DNA of 64,000 nt from Lamellibrachia columna (GCA_963662155.1 OY759274.1:18316416-18380415), one strand, 5' to 3'; shown: positions 13,243-24,536, numbered from the stretch's first letter. Made by a program: numbers and translations. Notes: generated by a model from the letters alone, not told the origin.

Positions 13243-13337
13243 GGGAGGGAGGGAGGGAGGGAGGGAGGGAGGGAGGGAGGGAGGGAGGGAGGGAGGGAGG
13301 GAGGGAGGGAGGGAGGGAGGGAGGGAGGGAGGGAGGT
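13243..13337. repeat. (GGGA)n microsatellite
   Basis: Pure GGGA tetranucleotides on the plus strand, at the junction of the 97-bp unit and the next 1302-bp copy. Confidence 0.98.
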
Positions 13338-13406
13338 CTAAAATTATTGATGGACATAATATAAATGTTGAATAAAGAAACACTCAACTGTTATTAATAC
13401 AACGCT

Positions 13407-13866
13407 TCAAAACGTCACCCGCGGTAGTACGCGACAGCCGTCCCTCTCCGGATTGAAATACTCAATGGCAAGTTGACGTTCGGTAGCAAATGTAGCACAT
13501 AGCCGAAGAGTCGCCTCCGGGCTCATCGACCCAACCGGCTGATCGGCCGGCGCTGTCACCGACGACACACGGCTTTTGTATTTATCATCTGTGTGTAGTG
13601 GACGCCTTTGGTCTGACGCAATTGGCGACGGTGATATGAGTCCAGCAGGGCACGCCCCAGACACGCTCCAAATACCCATGTTGTAGGTTAGCACAGGCAA
13701 CAAAAACGATGCGTAGAGATTTCAAACTGATATGAGTTAATTTGCACCTCACTGTTCACATATAACAAAGTACGACACTTCCGAGATACTTACGGAATGC
13801 GACTCAGCTTTAGGTGGTAATGTTTTTTAATATTGTTTAGCTCGACATGAAATACCTGGTGTGCCA
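13407..13866 (-). pseudogene. Gene B copy 2, frameshifted
   Basis: Same model as copy 1: exon 1 13866-13793, exon 2 13726-13407. It carries the same 2-nt deletion as copy 1, so the lesion predates that duplication. Confidence 0.4.
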
Positions 13867-14544
13867 TCCTCGCTGTATAGATTACGATGTCAGGAGAACA
13901 TACGCAATAATGTTTTCTAAGCAAAACACAAAATGCTCAACAATATGCATATTGCATATACATGTATTGTAAATCCGTATATGATTGAATGATTCACGTC
14001 AATCGTTACGAGATTTTAATTTGCTACACACAATGTTCATACTTTGTGAATCGCATTATGATTGTTGTCCAACGATTGATAAAACCAAGGAATGTGGCTA
14101 ACTATGTCATTGTTTCAATTAATAATTAAGTGGAAAAAATCAAGAACAGGAGGAATCGTATTTGTTTTTATGCTTCCAAAAAGCGTTGCCACTACAGTAT
14201 CAGAGAACAAAACGCAATGACTCCTCTGTGGATTTTCGGGCTGATGGATGGAGTTCTACACCACACAATGTGAAGTTAGCCTGTTCTTTACGAAGACAAA
14301 TTTGTAAGACGACACATGTTTTGTGTCGTAAATTATCTGAAATGTTATGCCTTGTCAGTGAGTCAAAGGAAGCGACATCGCGTATCGCTGAAGTGTTAGA
14401 ATTGATGTCTGCGCACGCACATAAACAGGTTTTTCAATCGTCTGTGTCTTCGTTTTTACGTTTCATGTACGTAGGAAAGCTCAAAAAGCCATTCGTTTAC
14501 TCAAACATCAGTGTTTCTTAGACATGTCTGTCGTGCCACAAACA

Positions 14545-14639
14545 GGGAGGGAGGGAGGGAGGGAGGGAGGGAGGGAGGGAGGGAGGGAGGGAGGGAGGGA
14601 GGGAGGGAGGGAGGGAGGGAGGGAGGGAGGGAGGGAGGT
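14545..14639. repeat. (GGGA)n microsatellite
   Basis: Pure GGGA tetranucleotides in the position equivalent to 13243-13337. Confidence 0.98.
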
Positions 14640-14708
14640 CTAAAATGATTGATGGACATAATATAAATGTTGAATAAAGAAACACTCAACTGTTATTAAT
14701 ACAACGCT

Positions 14709-15171
14709 TCAAAACGTCACCCGCGGTAGTACGCGACAGCCGTCCCTCTCCGGATTGAAATACTCAATGGCAAGTTGACGTTCGGTAGCAAATGTAGCAC
14801 ATAGCCGAAGAGTCGCCTCCGGGCTCATCGGACCAACCGGCTGATCGGCCGGCACTGTCACCGACGACACACGGGTTTTGTATTTATCATCTGTGGGTAG
14901 TGGACGCCAGTGGTCTGACGCAATTGGCGACGGTGATATGAGTCCAGCAGGGCACGCCCCAAAGACACGCTCCAAATACCCATGTTGTAGGTTAGCACAG
15001 GCAGCACATGCGATGCGTAAAGATTTCAAACTGATATGAGTTAATTTGAACCTCACTGTTCACATATAACAAAGTACGACACTTCCGAGATACTTACGGA
15101 ATGCGACTCAGCTTTAGGTGGTAATGTTTTTTAATATTGTTTAGCTCGACATGAAATACCTGGTGCGCCAT
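14709..15171 (-). CDS. Gene B copy 3: candidate two-exon gene, 131 aa, function unknown
   Basis: Exon 1 is 15171-15098, starting MAHQVFHVELNN. The donor is CC/GTAAGTATC, the intron is 67 nt (15097-15031), the acceptor is ATATCAG, and exon 2 is 15030-14709 ending TGA. The 74 and 322 nt join in frame to 131 codons. The protein has no signal peptide or membrane segment. It has a CAAC pair early in exon 2 and a proline/serine-rich middle, and it ends near RDGCRVLPRVTF. Exon 2 stays open in copies 3, 4 and 5 despite substitutions and a 3-nt indel, which favours coding. I recognise no domain. No promoter is evident, and upstream exons cannot be excluded. Confidence 0.4.
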
Positions 15172-15694
15172 CCTCGCTGTATAGATTACGATGTCAGGAG
15201 AACATACGCAATAATGTTTTCTAAGCAAAACACAAAATGCTCAACAATATGCATATTGCATATATATGTATTGTAAATCCGTATATGATTGAATGATTCA
15301 CGTTAATCGTCATGAAATTTTAATTTGCTACACATAATGTTCATACTTTGTGAATCGCATTATGATGTTCCTATTGTCGAACGATTGATAAAACCAAGGA
15401 ATGTGGCTAACTATGTCATTGTTTCAATTAATAATTAAGTGGAAAAAATCAAGAACAGGAGGAATCGTATTTGTTTTTATGCTTCCAAAAAGCCACTACA
15501 GTAGCAGAGAACAAAACGCACTGACTCCTCTGTGGATTTTCGGGCTGATGGATGGAGTTCTACACCACACAATGTGAAGTTAGCCTGTTTTATGTCGTAA
15601 ATTATCTGAAATGTTATGCCTTGTCAGTGAGTCAAAGGAAGCGACCTCGCTCATCGCTGAAGTGTTAGAATTGATGTCTGCGCACGCACATAAA

Positions 15695-16182
15695 CAGGTT
15701 TTTCAATCGTCTTTGTCTTCTTTTTTACGTTTAAAGTACGTAGGACAGCTCAAAACGCCATTCGTTTACTGAAACATCAGTGTTTCTTAGACATGTTTTT
15801 CAATCGTCTGTGTCTTCGTTTTTACGTTTCATGTACGTAGGAAAGCTCAAAACGCCATTCGTTTACTCAAACATCAGTGTTTCTTAGACATGTTTTTCAA
15901 TCGTCTGTGTCTTCGTTTTTACGTTTCATGTACGTAGGAAAGCTCAAAACGCCATTCGTTTACTCAAACATCAGTGTTTCTTAGACATGTTTTTCAATCG
16001 TCTGTGTCTTCGTTTTTACGTTTCATGTACGTAGGAAAGCTCAAAACGCCATTCGTTTACTCAAACATCAGTGTTTCTTAGACATGTTTTTCAATCGTCT
16101 GTGTCTTCGTTTTTACGTTTCATGTACGTAGGAAAGCTCAAAACGCCATTCGTTTTCTCAAACATCAGTGTTTCTTAGACAT
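15695..16182. repeat. 97-bp tandem repeat, five copies
   Basis: Same unit as 6671-7016, here with AGACATG ends in most copies. The first copy is the most diverged (TCTTTGTCTTCTTTT). Confidence 0.95.
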
Positions 16183-16204
16183 GTCTGTCTTGCCACAAAC
16201 AGGC

Positions 16205-16381
16205 GGACATGAATTTTATTTAGCAGCTAGCTCTTCTCTAGAGACTCTATGCAGTCAAAGTGCTGCACTTGGATTGGGGAACAGCTGGCATCCTGACGTC
16301 GCTCCATCTTCTGATGACCACCAGTTGACATCTCTCGACGGTCTGGCGCCTGATCATCGCTCGCTGACCTCTTCCTGGGAC
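16205..16381 (-). mobile_element. LINE relic, left part, interrupted by the gypsy element
   Basis: Paralogous to 7045-7225. Similarity continues at 20574 beyond the gypsy insertion. Confidence 0.65.
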
Positions 16382-16508
16382 TGTAGCGACACAAGAAGTC
16401 ACGTTAAAACAACTTTATTGATAGAGCAAATGGCACGTGTGTCGATCGTTTGTAGCCGGAAATGCGAGAGCTACTAAGGGGTGCTATCATAAGTAGCCGA
16501 CCGCTACA
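16382..16508 (-). repeat. 3' LTR of the Ty3/gypsy element (127 bp)
   Basis: Starts TGTAGCGACACAAG and ends CCGACCGCTACA on the plus strand, with TG/CA ends (TGTAGCGG...CGCTACA on the element strand). I see no difference from the copy at 20447-20573. Confidence 0.95.
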
Positions 16509-16520
16509 CAACCCCCCTTA
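16509..16520 (-). promoter_or_regulatory. Polypurine tract of the gypsy element
   Basis: The minus strand reads TAAGGGGGGTTG directly before the 3' LTR. The TAA is the pol stop codon, so coding sequence and tract abut. Confidence 0.8.
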
Positions 16521-19500
16521 GCACCCGTCACCCGGGGCATAGCGTTCTGGTCGTCTGATTTGGCGGCCAGATCGTGTGTGCACGGCAGCTGGACGGCCCC
16601 GGGGGGCTCGCTTAGCTGCATCGACTGGAATATCCGAGTCGAGATGGGCAGGTTTCAGGCGATCGATGCTGACGCGGTCGTGTCGATTGCCGTAGTCGAG
16701 TACGAACGACTTCTCGCCGTGCGTCAATACCTTGTAGGGTCCCTCGTACGGCGGTGTGAGGGGTGGACGGTGGCTGTCGCGGCGCACAAAGACGTAGGCG
16801 CTGTGTGCCAGAGTGGACGGCACAGACGACGGTCTGGTGCCGTGCGGGATGGAAGGTCTCGGTGCCAGGTCGCGAACCCTTTCGCGTAGTCGCAGAAGGA
16901 ACCGTGCTGCCTCCTGAGTCTCTTGCCCACGAGGGATGAAATCTCCCGGGACCGTCAGTGGCGCGCCGTAGACCAGCTCCGCTGATGAACACCCGAGATC
17001 TTCTTTGGGCGCAGTGCGAATACCGAGCAGGACCCATGGCAGTTCGTCGAGCCAATTAGGTCCATCGAGACGAGCCATCAGTGCGGATTTGAGGTGTCTG
17101 TGAAACCTTTCCACCAGTCCGTTCGACTGTGGGTGGTACGCGGAGGTGCGGTGTAAACGTGTACCGTGTAGCTGCGACAGTACCGACCACAATTCAGATG
17201 TGAACTGCGATCCTCTGTCAGACGTCATGTCCGCTGGCACACCGAAACGAGCCACCCAGTGAGCAGCAAAGGCTCTCGCGCATGTGGTGGTCTGTGCGTC
17301 GACTAGAGGAATTGCCTCCGCCCATCTCGTGAACCTGTCAACGACGGTGAACAGGTAGCGGTGGTTCTGCGAAGGCGGAAGAGGGCCGACTAAGTCCACG
17401 TGCACATGGTCGAAACGACGCGTCGTTGGGGCGAAGTCTGCCACGGGAGACGCTGTATGCCGATGGACTTTAGCTGCCTGACAACGGAGGCATGACTTAG
17501 CCCATGCGCCGACTTGCTTGTTGAGACCTCTCCATACGAACTTTTCTGCGATCATCTTCCTCGTGGTTCGGATCGAAGGATGAGAGAGGTCGTGCACTGC
17601 GTCGAAAACGGTGCGCTGCCACGTGTCGGGGACGAGAGGTCGAGGTCGGCCAGTGGAGACGTCACAGTAGATCGATGGGCCGTTCGTATTGAGCGGAATT
17701 TCTCGTACGACAAGACCCGTCGGAGCTGACCGCATGTTGGCAATGCCGTCATCCGTGAGCTGGGCTGCTGCCATCGCCTCGTAGTCCACACCATGAAGAG
17801 GTGCCTTGATTGCTGAGATGCCGTCTCTAGATAAGGTGTCTGCCACGGTGTTATTCTTCCCCTCTATGTGTCGCACATCTGTGGTGAATTCGGAGATGTA
17901 TGCCAAGTGCCTCTGTTGTCGCGGCGACCACGGATCGCTGATTTTAGAAATCGCGAAGGTCAGAGGCTTGTGGTCCGTGTAAAGCGTGAAGGTGCGGCCT
18001 TCGAGGAAATATCGAAAGTGACGAATGGCTAGATACATAGCTAAAAGCTCGCGATCGAAAGCGCTGTACTTTTGTTCTGCAGGTCGAAGTTTGCGACTGA
18101 AGAACGCCACTGGCTTCCACGAACCAAGGTCCTGTTCAAGAACGGCGCCAATCGCTGTTCCCGATGCGTCAACTGTCAGTGCGGTGGGTCTATCGGCGCG
18201 TGGGTGCACGAGCATCGTTGCCCTTGCTAGAGCTTCTTTGGCGGCGTTGAAAGCGTCTTCGAGGTCGCTCAACCACTCCAAGTTGACAGGATTGCCAGCC
18301 AACGCAGCGTAGATGTGACGCATGATGTGAGCAGCGTTCGGTACAAAACGATGGTAGAAGTTGACCATACCGGCGAACTGTTGGAGTCCCTTCACTGTTG
18401 TCGGTCTTTCAAACGTTCGAATAGCGTCTACCTTAGCGGGTAGCGGAATTGCTCCTTCACGTGTGATGTGATGACCGAGGTAGTCGATAGTCGGTGTTCC
18501 AAACTGGCACTTGCTCTCGTTGATCACCAACCCGTGTGAAGCCAGGCGCTCGAAAACTGTTCGTAGGTGCGACACGTGATCCTCGGCAGTTGCGCTACTA
18601 ACCAGGATGTCGTCTAGATAGACGAACACGAACGTGAGTCCTTTGCAGACAGTGTCCATGAGGCGTTGGAAGGTTTGTGCTGCATTCTTAAGGCCGAAGG
18701 GTGTACGCAGGAACTCGAAAAGGCCGAACGGCGTGATGACGGCCGTCTTGCTGATGTCCGTTGGCGCGACAGGGATCTGGTGATACCCACGTACTAGGTC
18801 GATCTTCGAGAAGAGAGTGGCGCCCGCAAGTTGCGAGGAAAAGTCCTGAATATGTGGAACTGGATACTTGTCAGGCACAGTGATATCGTTAAGTCTCCGA
18901 TAATCGCCGCACGGTCTCCAGCCGCCATAGTTCTTTGGCACCATGTGCAAAGGTGACGCCCACGGACTGTCAGATCGCCTGATGATGCCCATTTCTTCCA
19001 TAGTGTTAAACTCTGCTTTGGCCACTGCGAGTTTATCAGGTGGTAATCTGCGGGCCTTGGCGTATACGGGAGGGCCTGTCGTTGTGATGAAGTGTTCAAC
19101 GCCGTGGCGAACGGAAGGGCTCGCAAACTCAGGGCGTGTAATAGCCGGAAACTCGTCGAGTATACGCATGTAGGGGTCGTCTGAAGTGACGTGGTGCAGA
19201 TGTAGGGCCGGCTCGTCAGATTGCTGCAGTGCTGATGACGCGAATGAAGTGGCGTTTATCAGACGTCGGCTTTGTAGATCGACGAGTAGTGCGTTGGCCT
19301 GTAGGAAATCTGCGCCAAGAAGCGGTGTCCTCACATCAGCGATGATGAAAGGCCACGTGTAGTTGCGCCTGTCTAGACTGAGAGACTTCTCTCTGGTTCC
19401 GTATGTAGCGATGTTCGTCCCGTTGGCAGCGACAAGGGAAGGCGTGCGTACGCCACCGTGTCTGTCCTTGTGCGAGGCAGGAAACACGCTGACGGATGCT

Positions 19501-19634
19501 CCCGTGTCAACCAGGAAACGCTTGGCTGAGATGTCGTCCACGATGAACAACAGGCTGTTGCGTTGGCCGGCCGCCGAAGCTACTACTGACGACCGGCTCC
19601 GTCGTTTCCCGTGAACGTACACGGTGGTTTGCAC
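16518..19634 (-). CDS. pol: Gypsy pol: protease, reverse transcriptase, RNase H, integrase
   Basis: One uninterrupted frame of 1038 codons. Counting from the first in-frame GTG, the aspartic protease has DTGA at 43-46 and LLGAD at 105-109. The reverse transcriptase has CGDYRRLN at 242-249, a catalytic Asp at 279 and YLDD at 339-342. RNase H has D489, E529, TDHKPL at 553-558 and D599. The integrase has a zinc site (H681, H685, C715, C718) and a DDE triad D747, D806, E842 with the usual 35-residue gap. A GPY/F-type C-terminal module follows (GPY at 965-967, VSIDRLKP at 988-995). There is no plausible ATG at the start. The frame begins inside gag, so expression should be as a Gag-Pol fusion by -1 frameshifting. 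There is no env. All catalytic residues I looked for are present. Confidence 0.95.
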   Translation of the reverse strand: MQTTVYVHGKRRSRSSVVASAAGQRNSLLFIVDDISAKRFLVDTGASVSVFPASHKDRHGGVRTPSLVAANGTNIATYGTREKSLSLDRRNYTWPFIIADVRTPLLGADFLQANALLVDLQSRRLINATSFASSALQQSDEPALHLHHVTSDDPYMRILDEFPAITRPEFASPSVRHGVEHFITTTGPPVYAKARRLPPDKLAVAKAEFNTMEEMGIIRRSDSPWASPLHMVPKNYGGWRPCGDYRRLNDITVPDKYPVPHIQDFSSQLAGATLFSKIDLVRGYHQIPVAPTDISKTAVITPFGLFEFLRTPFGLKNAAQTFQRLMDTVCKGLTFVFVYLDDILVSSATAEDHVSHLRTVFERLASHGLVINESKCQFGTPTIDYLGHHITREGAIPLPAKVDAIRTFERPTTVKGLQQFAGMVNFYHRFVPNAAHIMRHIYAALAGNPVNLEWLSDLEDAFNAAKEALARATMLVHPRADRPTALTVDASGTAIGAVLEQDLGSWKPVAFFSRKLRPAEQKYSAFDRELLAMYLAIRHFRYFLEGRTFTLYTDHKPLTFAISKISDPWSPRQQRHLAYISEFTTDVRHIEGKNNTVADTLSRDGISAIKAPLHGVDYEAMAAAQLTDDGIANMRSAPTGLVVREIPLNTNGPSIYCDVSTGRPRPLVPDTWQRTVFDAVHDLSHPSIRTTRKMIAEKFVWRGLNKQVGAWAKSCLRCQAAKVHRHTASPVADFAPTTRRFDHVHVDLVGPLPPSQNHRYLFTVVDRFTRWAEAIPLVDAQTTTCARAFAAHWVARFGVPADMTSDRGSQFTSELWSVLSQLHGTRLHRTSAYHPQSNGLVERFHRHLKSALMARLDGPNWLDELPWVLLGIRTAPKEDLGCSSAELVYGAPLTVPGDFIPRGQETQEAARFLLRLRERVRDLAPRPSIPHGTRPSSVPSTLAHSAYVFVRRDSHRPPLTPPYEGPYKVLTHGEKSFVLDYGNRHDRVSIDRLKPAHLDSDIPVDAAKRAPRGRPAAVHTRSGRQIRRPERYAPGDGC

Positions 19635-20263
19635 TTCCTGGCCGCGTTGCCGAATCGCTGATGGTAGTAGCAGATGTCGGTCGCTATCGGTCGCGCGTTT
19701 CGTTGAGTGCGGTTGTTTGAAGTTGGTGGAGAGCGGTTATCTGCAGCAGACACCACGGATGCCTGTCCTCTTGCTTGCCACAGCGCATCGGCGGTCTTCG
19801 CGAGGGCTCGTGGGTCGTCGAAGCTGGCTGTTGTTAGTTGCATTCGCACGTCCTCTGGCATCGACTTCAGGAACAGGCTTTCGAAAAGCAGGCACGGTCT
19901 ATGCCCACCGAGTAAGCCGAGCATCTCGTCCATCAGTTGAGATGGGCGCATGTCACCGAGACTGTGCGCGCCAAATTCGAGCAGACGATCCGCTCGCTGC
20001 CTCGGCGACAGGCCGAAAACATCCGTTAGGCGTCGCCTGAGGTTGTCGTATTTGCCATGCTGTGGTGGATCTTCCAGTACATCAATTACGCGCAGTGCAG
20101 TGGTTTGATCGAGTGCGGCGACCACGTAGTGATATTTCGTCACGTCCGATGTGATATTTTTCAGCGCGAACTGGGCCTCCGCCTGTTGTAACCACACCCG
20201 GGGTTGGTCGATCCAAAAGACCGGCAGTTTCAATGCGACTGCGTTCGAGTCCGGCATTTCCAT
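19583..20263 (-). CDS. gag: Gypsy gag: capsid-nucleocapsid protein with CHCC zinc knuckle
   Basis: 226 codons from ATG 20263 to TAG. The N-terminal half has the capsid-type segment [15 protein letters not shown], as in many metazoan Ty3/gypsy Gags. The C-terminus carries C198-x2-H201-x9-C211-x3-C215, the CHCC arrangement described for CsRn1-type elements rather than the usual CCHC. It packages element RNA and forms particles. The 5' leader from primer site to ATG is about 180 nt. The last 17 codons overlap pol in the -1 frame. Confidence 0.9.
   Translation of the reverse strand: MEMPDSNAVALKLPVFWIDQPRVWLQQAEAQFALKNITSDVTKYHYVVAALDQTTALRVIDVLEDPPQHGKYDNLRRRLTDVFGLSPRQRADRLLEFGAHSLGDMRPSQLMDEMLGLLGGHRPCLLFESLFLKSMPEDVRMQLTTASFDDPRALAKTADALWQARGQASVVSAADNRSPPTSNNRTQRNARPIATDICYYHQRFGNAARKCKPPCTFTGNDGAGRQ
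19604..19610 (-). promoter_or_regulatory. -1 ribosomal frameshift site GGGAAAC
   Basis: On the minus strand the gag codons are ACG GGA AAC, so G-GGA-AAC fits X-XXY-YYZ in the zero frame. Slipping back one base continues in pol at CGA CGG. Six bases downstream GCCGG can pair with CCGGC, and GACG with CGTC, so a hairpin or pseudoknot is possible. The same heptamer is known from betaretrovirus gag-pro junctions. Confidence 0.85.
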
Positions 20264-20428
20264 TGTGCTAGCCGTGTGCTAGCCGTGCAGTAGAGCGTGA
20301 CCGGCGCGTTAAGCGCTGGTCTTCGGCTATTCAATGAATGTTCGGCAAAATGCGAATAACGTGTCCATTTTCGTATCAAAGTTCGGTTTCTCGGCTTGTG
20401 TGCGTGCTGCTTACCAAGAATCCGTCTT

Positions 20429-20445
20429 GGTACTCAGGGTCACCA
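20429..20445 (-). promoter_or_regulatory. Primer-binding site of the gypsy element
   Basis: One base after the 5' LTR the minus strand reads TGGTGACCCTGAGTACC. The first nine bases match the complement of a tRNA-Trp 3' end, the primer typical of the CsRn1 clade. The rest does not match well. Confidence 0.65.
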
Positions 20446-20446
20446 A

Positions 20447-20573
20447 TGTAGCGACACAAGAAGTCACGTTAAAACAACTTTATTGATAGAGCAAATGGCA
20501 CGTGTGTCGATCGTTTGTAGCCGGAAATGCGAGAGCTACTAAGGGGTGCTATCATAAGTAGCCGACCGCTACA
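20447..20573 (-). repeat. 5' LTR of the Ty3/gypsy element (127 bp)
   Basis: Identical by eye to 16382-16508. A very short LTR that must hold the promoter and the poly(A) signals. Confidence 0.95.
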
Positions 20574-20830
20574 GGACATATATAATTACTGCATTGATTG
20601 TCCAATATATCTAGTTCCAATATATATATATGTCCAATATATCTATGTTCTTGTCTTGGCTTCGTATGGGATACCATGTTTCGCATCCGTACTGCAGGGT
20701 TGGTAGAACGTTTGAACTGTGCCGAATTTTGACGTCATGCTAAAGTTCTTGCCATTTCAAATTGTCCGTGAACTGATTGAAGGCTGCTGACGCACACTTT
20801 CCCTAATTTGCAGTTACGCAATTAACTATA
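20574..20830 (-). mobile_element. LINE relic, right part, after the gypsy insertion
   Basis: Begins with the GGAC duplication and continues the block of 7207-7437, with a small local duplication of TCCAATATATCTA near 20610. Confidence 0.6.
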
Positions 20831-20974
20831 TATGTGCTTGGAAACAACCGTATTAATAAAGGAATGTAAACTTTTAATAAACAATCAATGTCCATCGAAT
20901 TAGTGACAACTTGCTCAAACGACGCCGTCGCTTAGAATATGTTAATGGTACAAACTGTACTTGTCAATGGTGCA

Positions 20975-21562
20975 TGCTTTGTGTTACGTGCAATGACAGC
21001 GTTGCTTACTTAGTGTTACGCGCAATGACAGCGTTGCTTACTTAGTGTTACGCGCAATGACAGCGTTGCTTACTTAGTGTTACGCGCAATGACAGCGTTG
21101 CTTACTTAGTGTTACGCGCAATGACAGCGTTGCTTACTTAGTGTTACGCGCAATGACAGCGTTGCTTACTTAGTGTCACGCGCAATGACAGCGTTGCTTA
21201 CTTAGTGTCACGCGCAATGACAGCTGTGCTTACTTAGTGTCACGCGCAATGACAGCGGTGCTTACTTAGTGTCACGCGCAATGACAGCGGTACTTACTTA
21301 GTGTTACGCGCAATGACAGCGTTGCTTACTTAGTGTTACGCGCAATGACAGCGTTGCTTACTTAGTGTTACGCGCAATGACAGCGGTGCTTACTTAGTGT
21401 TACGCGCAATGACAGCGTTGCTTACTTAGTGTTACGCGAAATGACAGCGTTGCTTACTTAGTTTTACGCGCAATGACAGCGGTGCTTACTTAGTGTTACG
21501 CGCAATGACAGCGGTGCTTACTTAGTGTTACGCGCAATGACAGCGTTGCTTACTTACTTACT
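20975..21562. repeat. 32-bp minisatellite, about 18 copies
   Basis: Same unit as 7590-7886. Subfamilies with TCACGCGC and GCGGTGC variants are clustered, which indicates spread by local duplication. Confidence 0.95.
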
Positions 21563-22560
21563 AAAGATGAAACCACATATTTTAGTTACACATAAGCTGT
21601 TACTATTATATTTCCTATAATGTTAATGTTTTCTTCAATTGAGCACACACTGATAAAAGCACAGTGACCAGGTATCCCTGGTTTTAGAGCATGATTGTGT
21701 GAGTTATACAATGGCTTGACAGTTCGACTCAACAGCTGCCATGCTAATATTTTCCATATTACTGTTGTTTCCTAGCCCTTTCTAATGTTTTGTAAAATAA
21801 TCTCTATAAACAGGGTTGATAAGGCAAAATTGGGAACAAGGAATCTAAGAAAGTTGGTCTGATCGGGAAGTCGAATGAAAGGGGTGGAGTTAATCCTCCC
21901 CCAGTTTATATGTAACAAACATGATTAAACATTCTGGCGGGTGGTACGAACTGGCGCTGTTCTTTGTGAAGCTGCTCTGTTGTCCGTGGCTAATTTAAAT
22001 GTGACAACTCATGACGCATTGAACTGTGATCTCGGTGATTATGGCGGCTATCCAGTAAACTGGCGATAAAGGATGCAACACCCAAGAAACAAGAGGACTA
22101 CACCTCGCTGCTTACCTGCTGCTTTGATAATACAGCTACCACGTATACGTAAAATCGGTAGTTGTATTTGGCTTACAAAGATTGATAAGAAAGGCCAAAG
22201 CCGACGGATTGTGTGAGGGATGTGTGGTATTAAGTGGGACGTGGAGGTTCAGACCAACCAAGTTACAACAAACAAATGGCGATAAATCTCCCCCATTGAT
22301 ATGGGATCTAATGGCGGGAGATCTTTTTAACGCAACATATTATCAGATATTCTAATATAAAAAGTTTGAAATGTGGATGTTGACACCTGCATCAATGTAG
22401 ATACTACATTACAAGTGCAAACATCATAATTATTATACACAATGGTTAAGGCGTCAAGTGAAAAAATTTATTTTAAAATAAGTTACTTTTTACGAAGCTA
22501 TCTACCATGGTGTTTTTAATCACTACAATCATCCTTAACATTATATGTTATATAAAACCA
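21563..22560. other. Noncoding stretch, unit-1 specific, nothing recognised
   Basis: Part (21563-21800) matches 7887-8130. From about 21830 to 22440 the sequence has no counterpart in the window, and I see no gene in it. Confidence 0.5.
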
Positions 22561-22568
22561 TGCAATGC

Positions 22569-22591
22569 CTCTTTCGACACGGGGCCAATAA
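22569..22591 (-). pseudogene. Possible decayed exon 4 of gene A
   Basis: The minus strand has TTATTTACAG followed by GGCCCCGTGTCGAAAGAG and then GCATTG. This resembles exon 4 (GGCGCTCGTGTCAAAAGAG/GTATTG) but is one base shorter and the donor GT has become GC. Flanking bases on the left also match. Confidence 0.3.
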
Positions 22592-22865
22592 CTGTAAATA
22601 ATGAAATACACCTGTGTGAGTGGTTTGACATAACATAATATTGATATAGATAAAACTCAAACTAGTTAAGTTAGTTTTCTAACAATATACAGCACATGTG
22701 TGCATAGCAATTACTATACAAGTGAACATTGCAAATGTTATTATAGTGTTAGAGTCAGTGTAAGCGGCACTCGTATTAACACAAGGAGTCACTCGTCAAT
22801 GTTAACACACACTAATAAGATAATAAACGCAATACGTAGTTGTAAAATTAGCATCAGAATATCAC

Positions 22866-23330
22866 AAAGCATCATACTTCGAATTAACTGGAACTTCTAC
22901 ATGTATACTCGCACACTTGCACACAAGCACGTACGAGCATTCTGCTAGATAGCGAAGTGATTCGCCCGTGAATTGTACGAGATGGTGGCGTTGTACTACT
23001 CTGTCAGCCGTCGAGTACGGTTTGCTGCAAGGTGCAGCGAAGTGGAACGTGAATGTCCCAGCGGTAATGGTGGCCCCACAGAGGATGCCTGGCAGAGCAG
23101 TTTGCTGGCGGGTTTGTTGGGTCGACGTAGACATCACTGCAGGTGCGAATGATAGGGACCTTCACAGCATCGTCGGCCGTGGTTGGACGTATAGCTGCCG
23201 CTGTGTCTTTGTCACTTGCACGCGACAAGACGGACGCCATCCCGTGTTTTTGTTTAACCTCAGCATTGTATACAATCTGGTTGATGACAGGTCTTTGTGG
23301 CCAATGAGGTGAGCAGTAGCTAGAGGGGAG
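22866..23330. repeat. Conserved block D with overlapping open frames (copy 1)
   Basis: The block is shared with 43370-43850. On the minus strand two frames are open over much of the block in both copies. One includes SDVYVDPTNPP and the other HFAAPCSKPYSTADRVVQ. The second copy has an in-frame 30-bp insertion for the latter frame. I recognise no domain or splice structure. Coding is possible but unproven. Confidence 0.25.
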
Positions 23331-23335
23331 GGAGG

Positions 23336-23728
23336 GAGGGAGGGATCTGTCTGCTTCCATCCCCATGTATACATTACGTACATTCATTCATACATACATA
23401 CATACATACATACATACATACATACATACATACATACATACATACATGCAAACCCGCAGGCCAAGTATACATATAATTCACGCTATTGTACAAATCATTT
23501 TCGTAACTGACAGTAACGCCTCGTCGTTGTCTGCTTTCACCAACAAACTCGGATCATTGGTTTCTTCCTATTGATCAAACACAGAATTAATTAAAAGTAT
23601 TGATTACAACAAAACATAACATTGTACGTGGTGAATGCATGTGTGTTGTTACAACAGCAAACGGCGTGTAGTGGATTAACTGGTAACCACTTCCTCTGTG
23701 ATGCTTTCTCGGAAACTATCACATCCCT
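23336..23728 (-). pseudogene. Gene A fragment: exon 3 with flanking introns
   Basis: A solitary fragment carries (GGGA)n and (CATA)n, the intron 3 end, exon 3 (23567 to about 23518) with intact acceptor CAATAG, and part of intron 2 up to about 23728. The exon 3 donor is lost: GCGTTCGGTTAGTG has become GCGTTACTG. No signal-peptide or mature exon is nearby. Confidence 0.7.
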
Positions 23729-23896
23729 CAATACGACACCAAAGATCAGGAATGGGGTAATTATATTGTTTAATTTTTACAATACTGAGTGAATATCACG
23801 ATGAAGATTTAGCTATGTTATGGATCAATAATTAATGTAGAAGAAATATACGGCACAAATTAGCTTTAGTGGAAGAAAATGGAAAAATGGTTGTAA

Positions 23897-23938
23897 GCAT
23901 TCTCATTCTCATTCTCATCCTCATTCTCATTCTCACAG
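23897..23938. repeat. (CATTCT)n hexanucleotide repeat
   Basis: About seven copies of ATTCTC-type hexamers on the plus strand. Confidence 0.9.
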
Positions 23939-24092
23939 CACACATTCAAATGCAATGTGAAATAATTTATATTGTTTTGCTATCAGCGAACATAATTGAA
24001 TTTACTATTCAAATAAAAAAGAAGGTATCAACTATAAAAATAGTATGTTTACTGTAAAATGAATCTTTACATTAAACATACCTATTCTAGGT

Positions 24093-24536
<444 letters not shown>

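Larger units (their letters stand above)
12027..15780. repeat. 1302-bp tandem repeat, nearly three copies, each carrying gene B
   Basis: Homologous positions recur at exactly 1302 bp (gene B stop codons at 12105, 13407 and 14709). Copies 1 and 2 are nearly identical. Copy 3 is more diverged and closer to the unit 2 copy at 41.2 kb. GGGA tracts separate the copies. Confidence 0.9.
16382..20573 (-). mobile_element. Complete Ty3/gypsy LTR retrotransposon, CsRn1-like, 4192 bp
   Basis: The order on the minus strand is 5' LTR (20573-20447), primer-binding site, gag, pol in the -1 frame (protease, reverse transcriptase, RNase H, integrase), polypurine tract and 3' LTR (16508-16382). The insertion is flanked by GGAC on both sides (16378-16381 and 20574-20577). 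The paralogous empty sites at about 7205 and 42703 read TTGGACATAT once. Identical LTRs and open frames mark it as young. The CHCC Gag box, the tRNA-Trp-like primer site and the very compact size fit the CsRn1/Kabuki clade. It sits in a LINE relic and is absent from unit 2. Confidence 0.92.

Noticed and set aside
13199..13387. Proline-serine frames over the GGGA tracts
   Set aside because: Microsatellite translation (LPPSLPPS), open only because of the repeat.
16612..19614. Additional open frames on both strands across the gypsy pol and gag region
   Set aside because: They overlap the clearly conserved pol and gag frames and are GC-rich shadows.
23869..24057. Plus-strand frame with ILILILILIL stretch
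   Set aside because: Translation of the (CATTCT)n hexamer, with no conservation.
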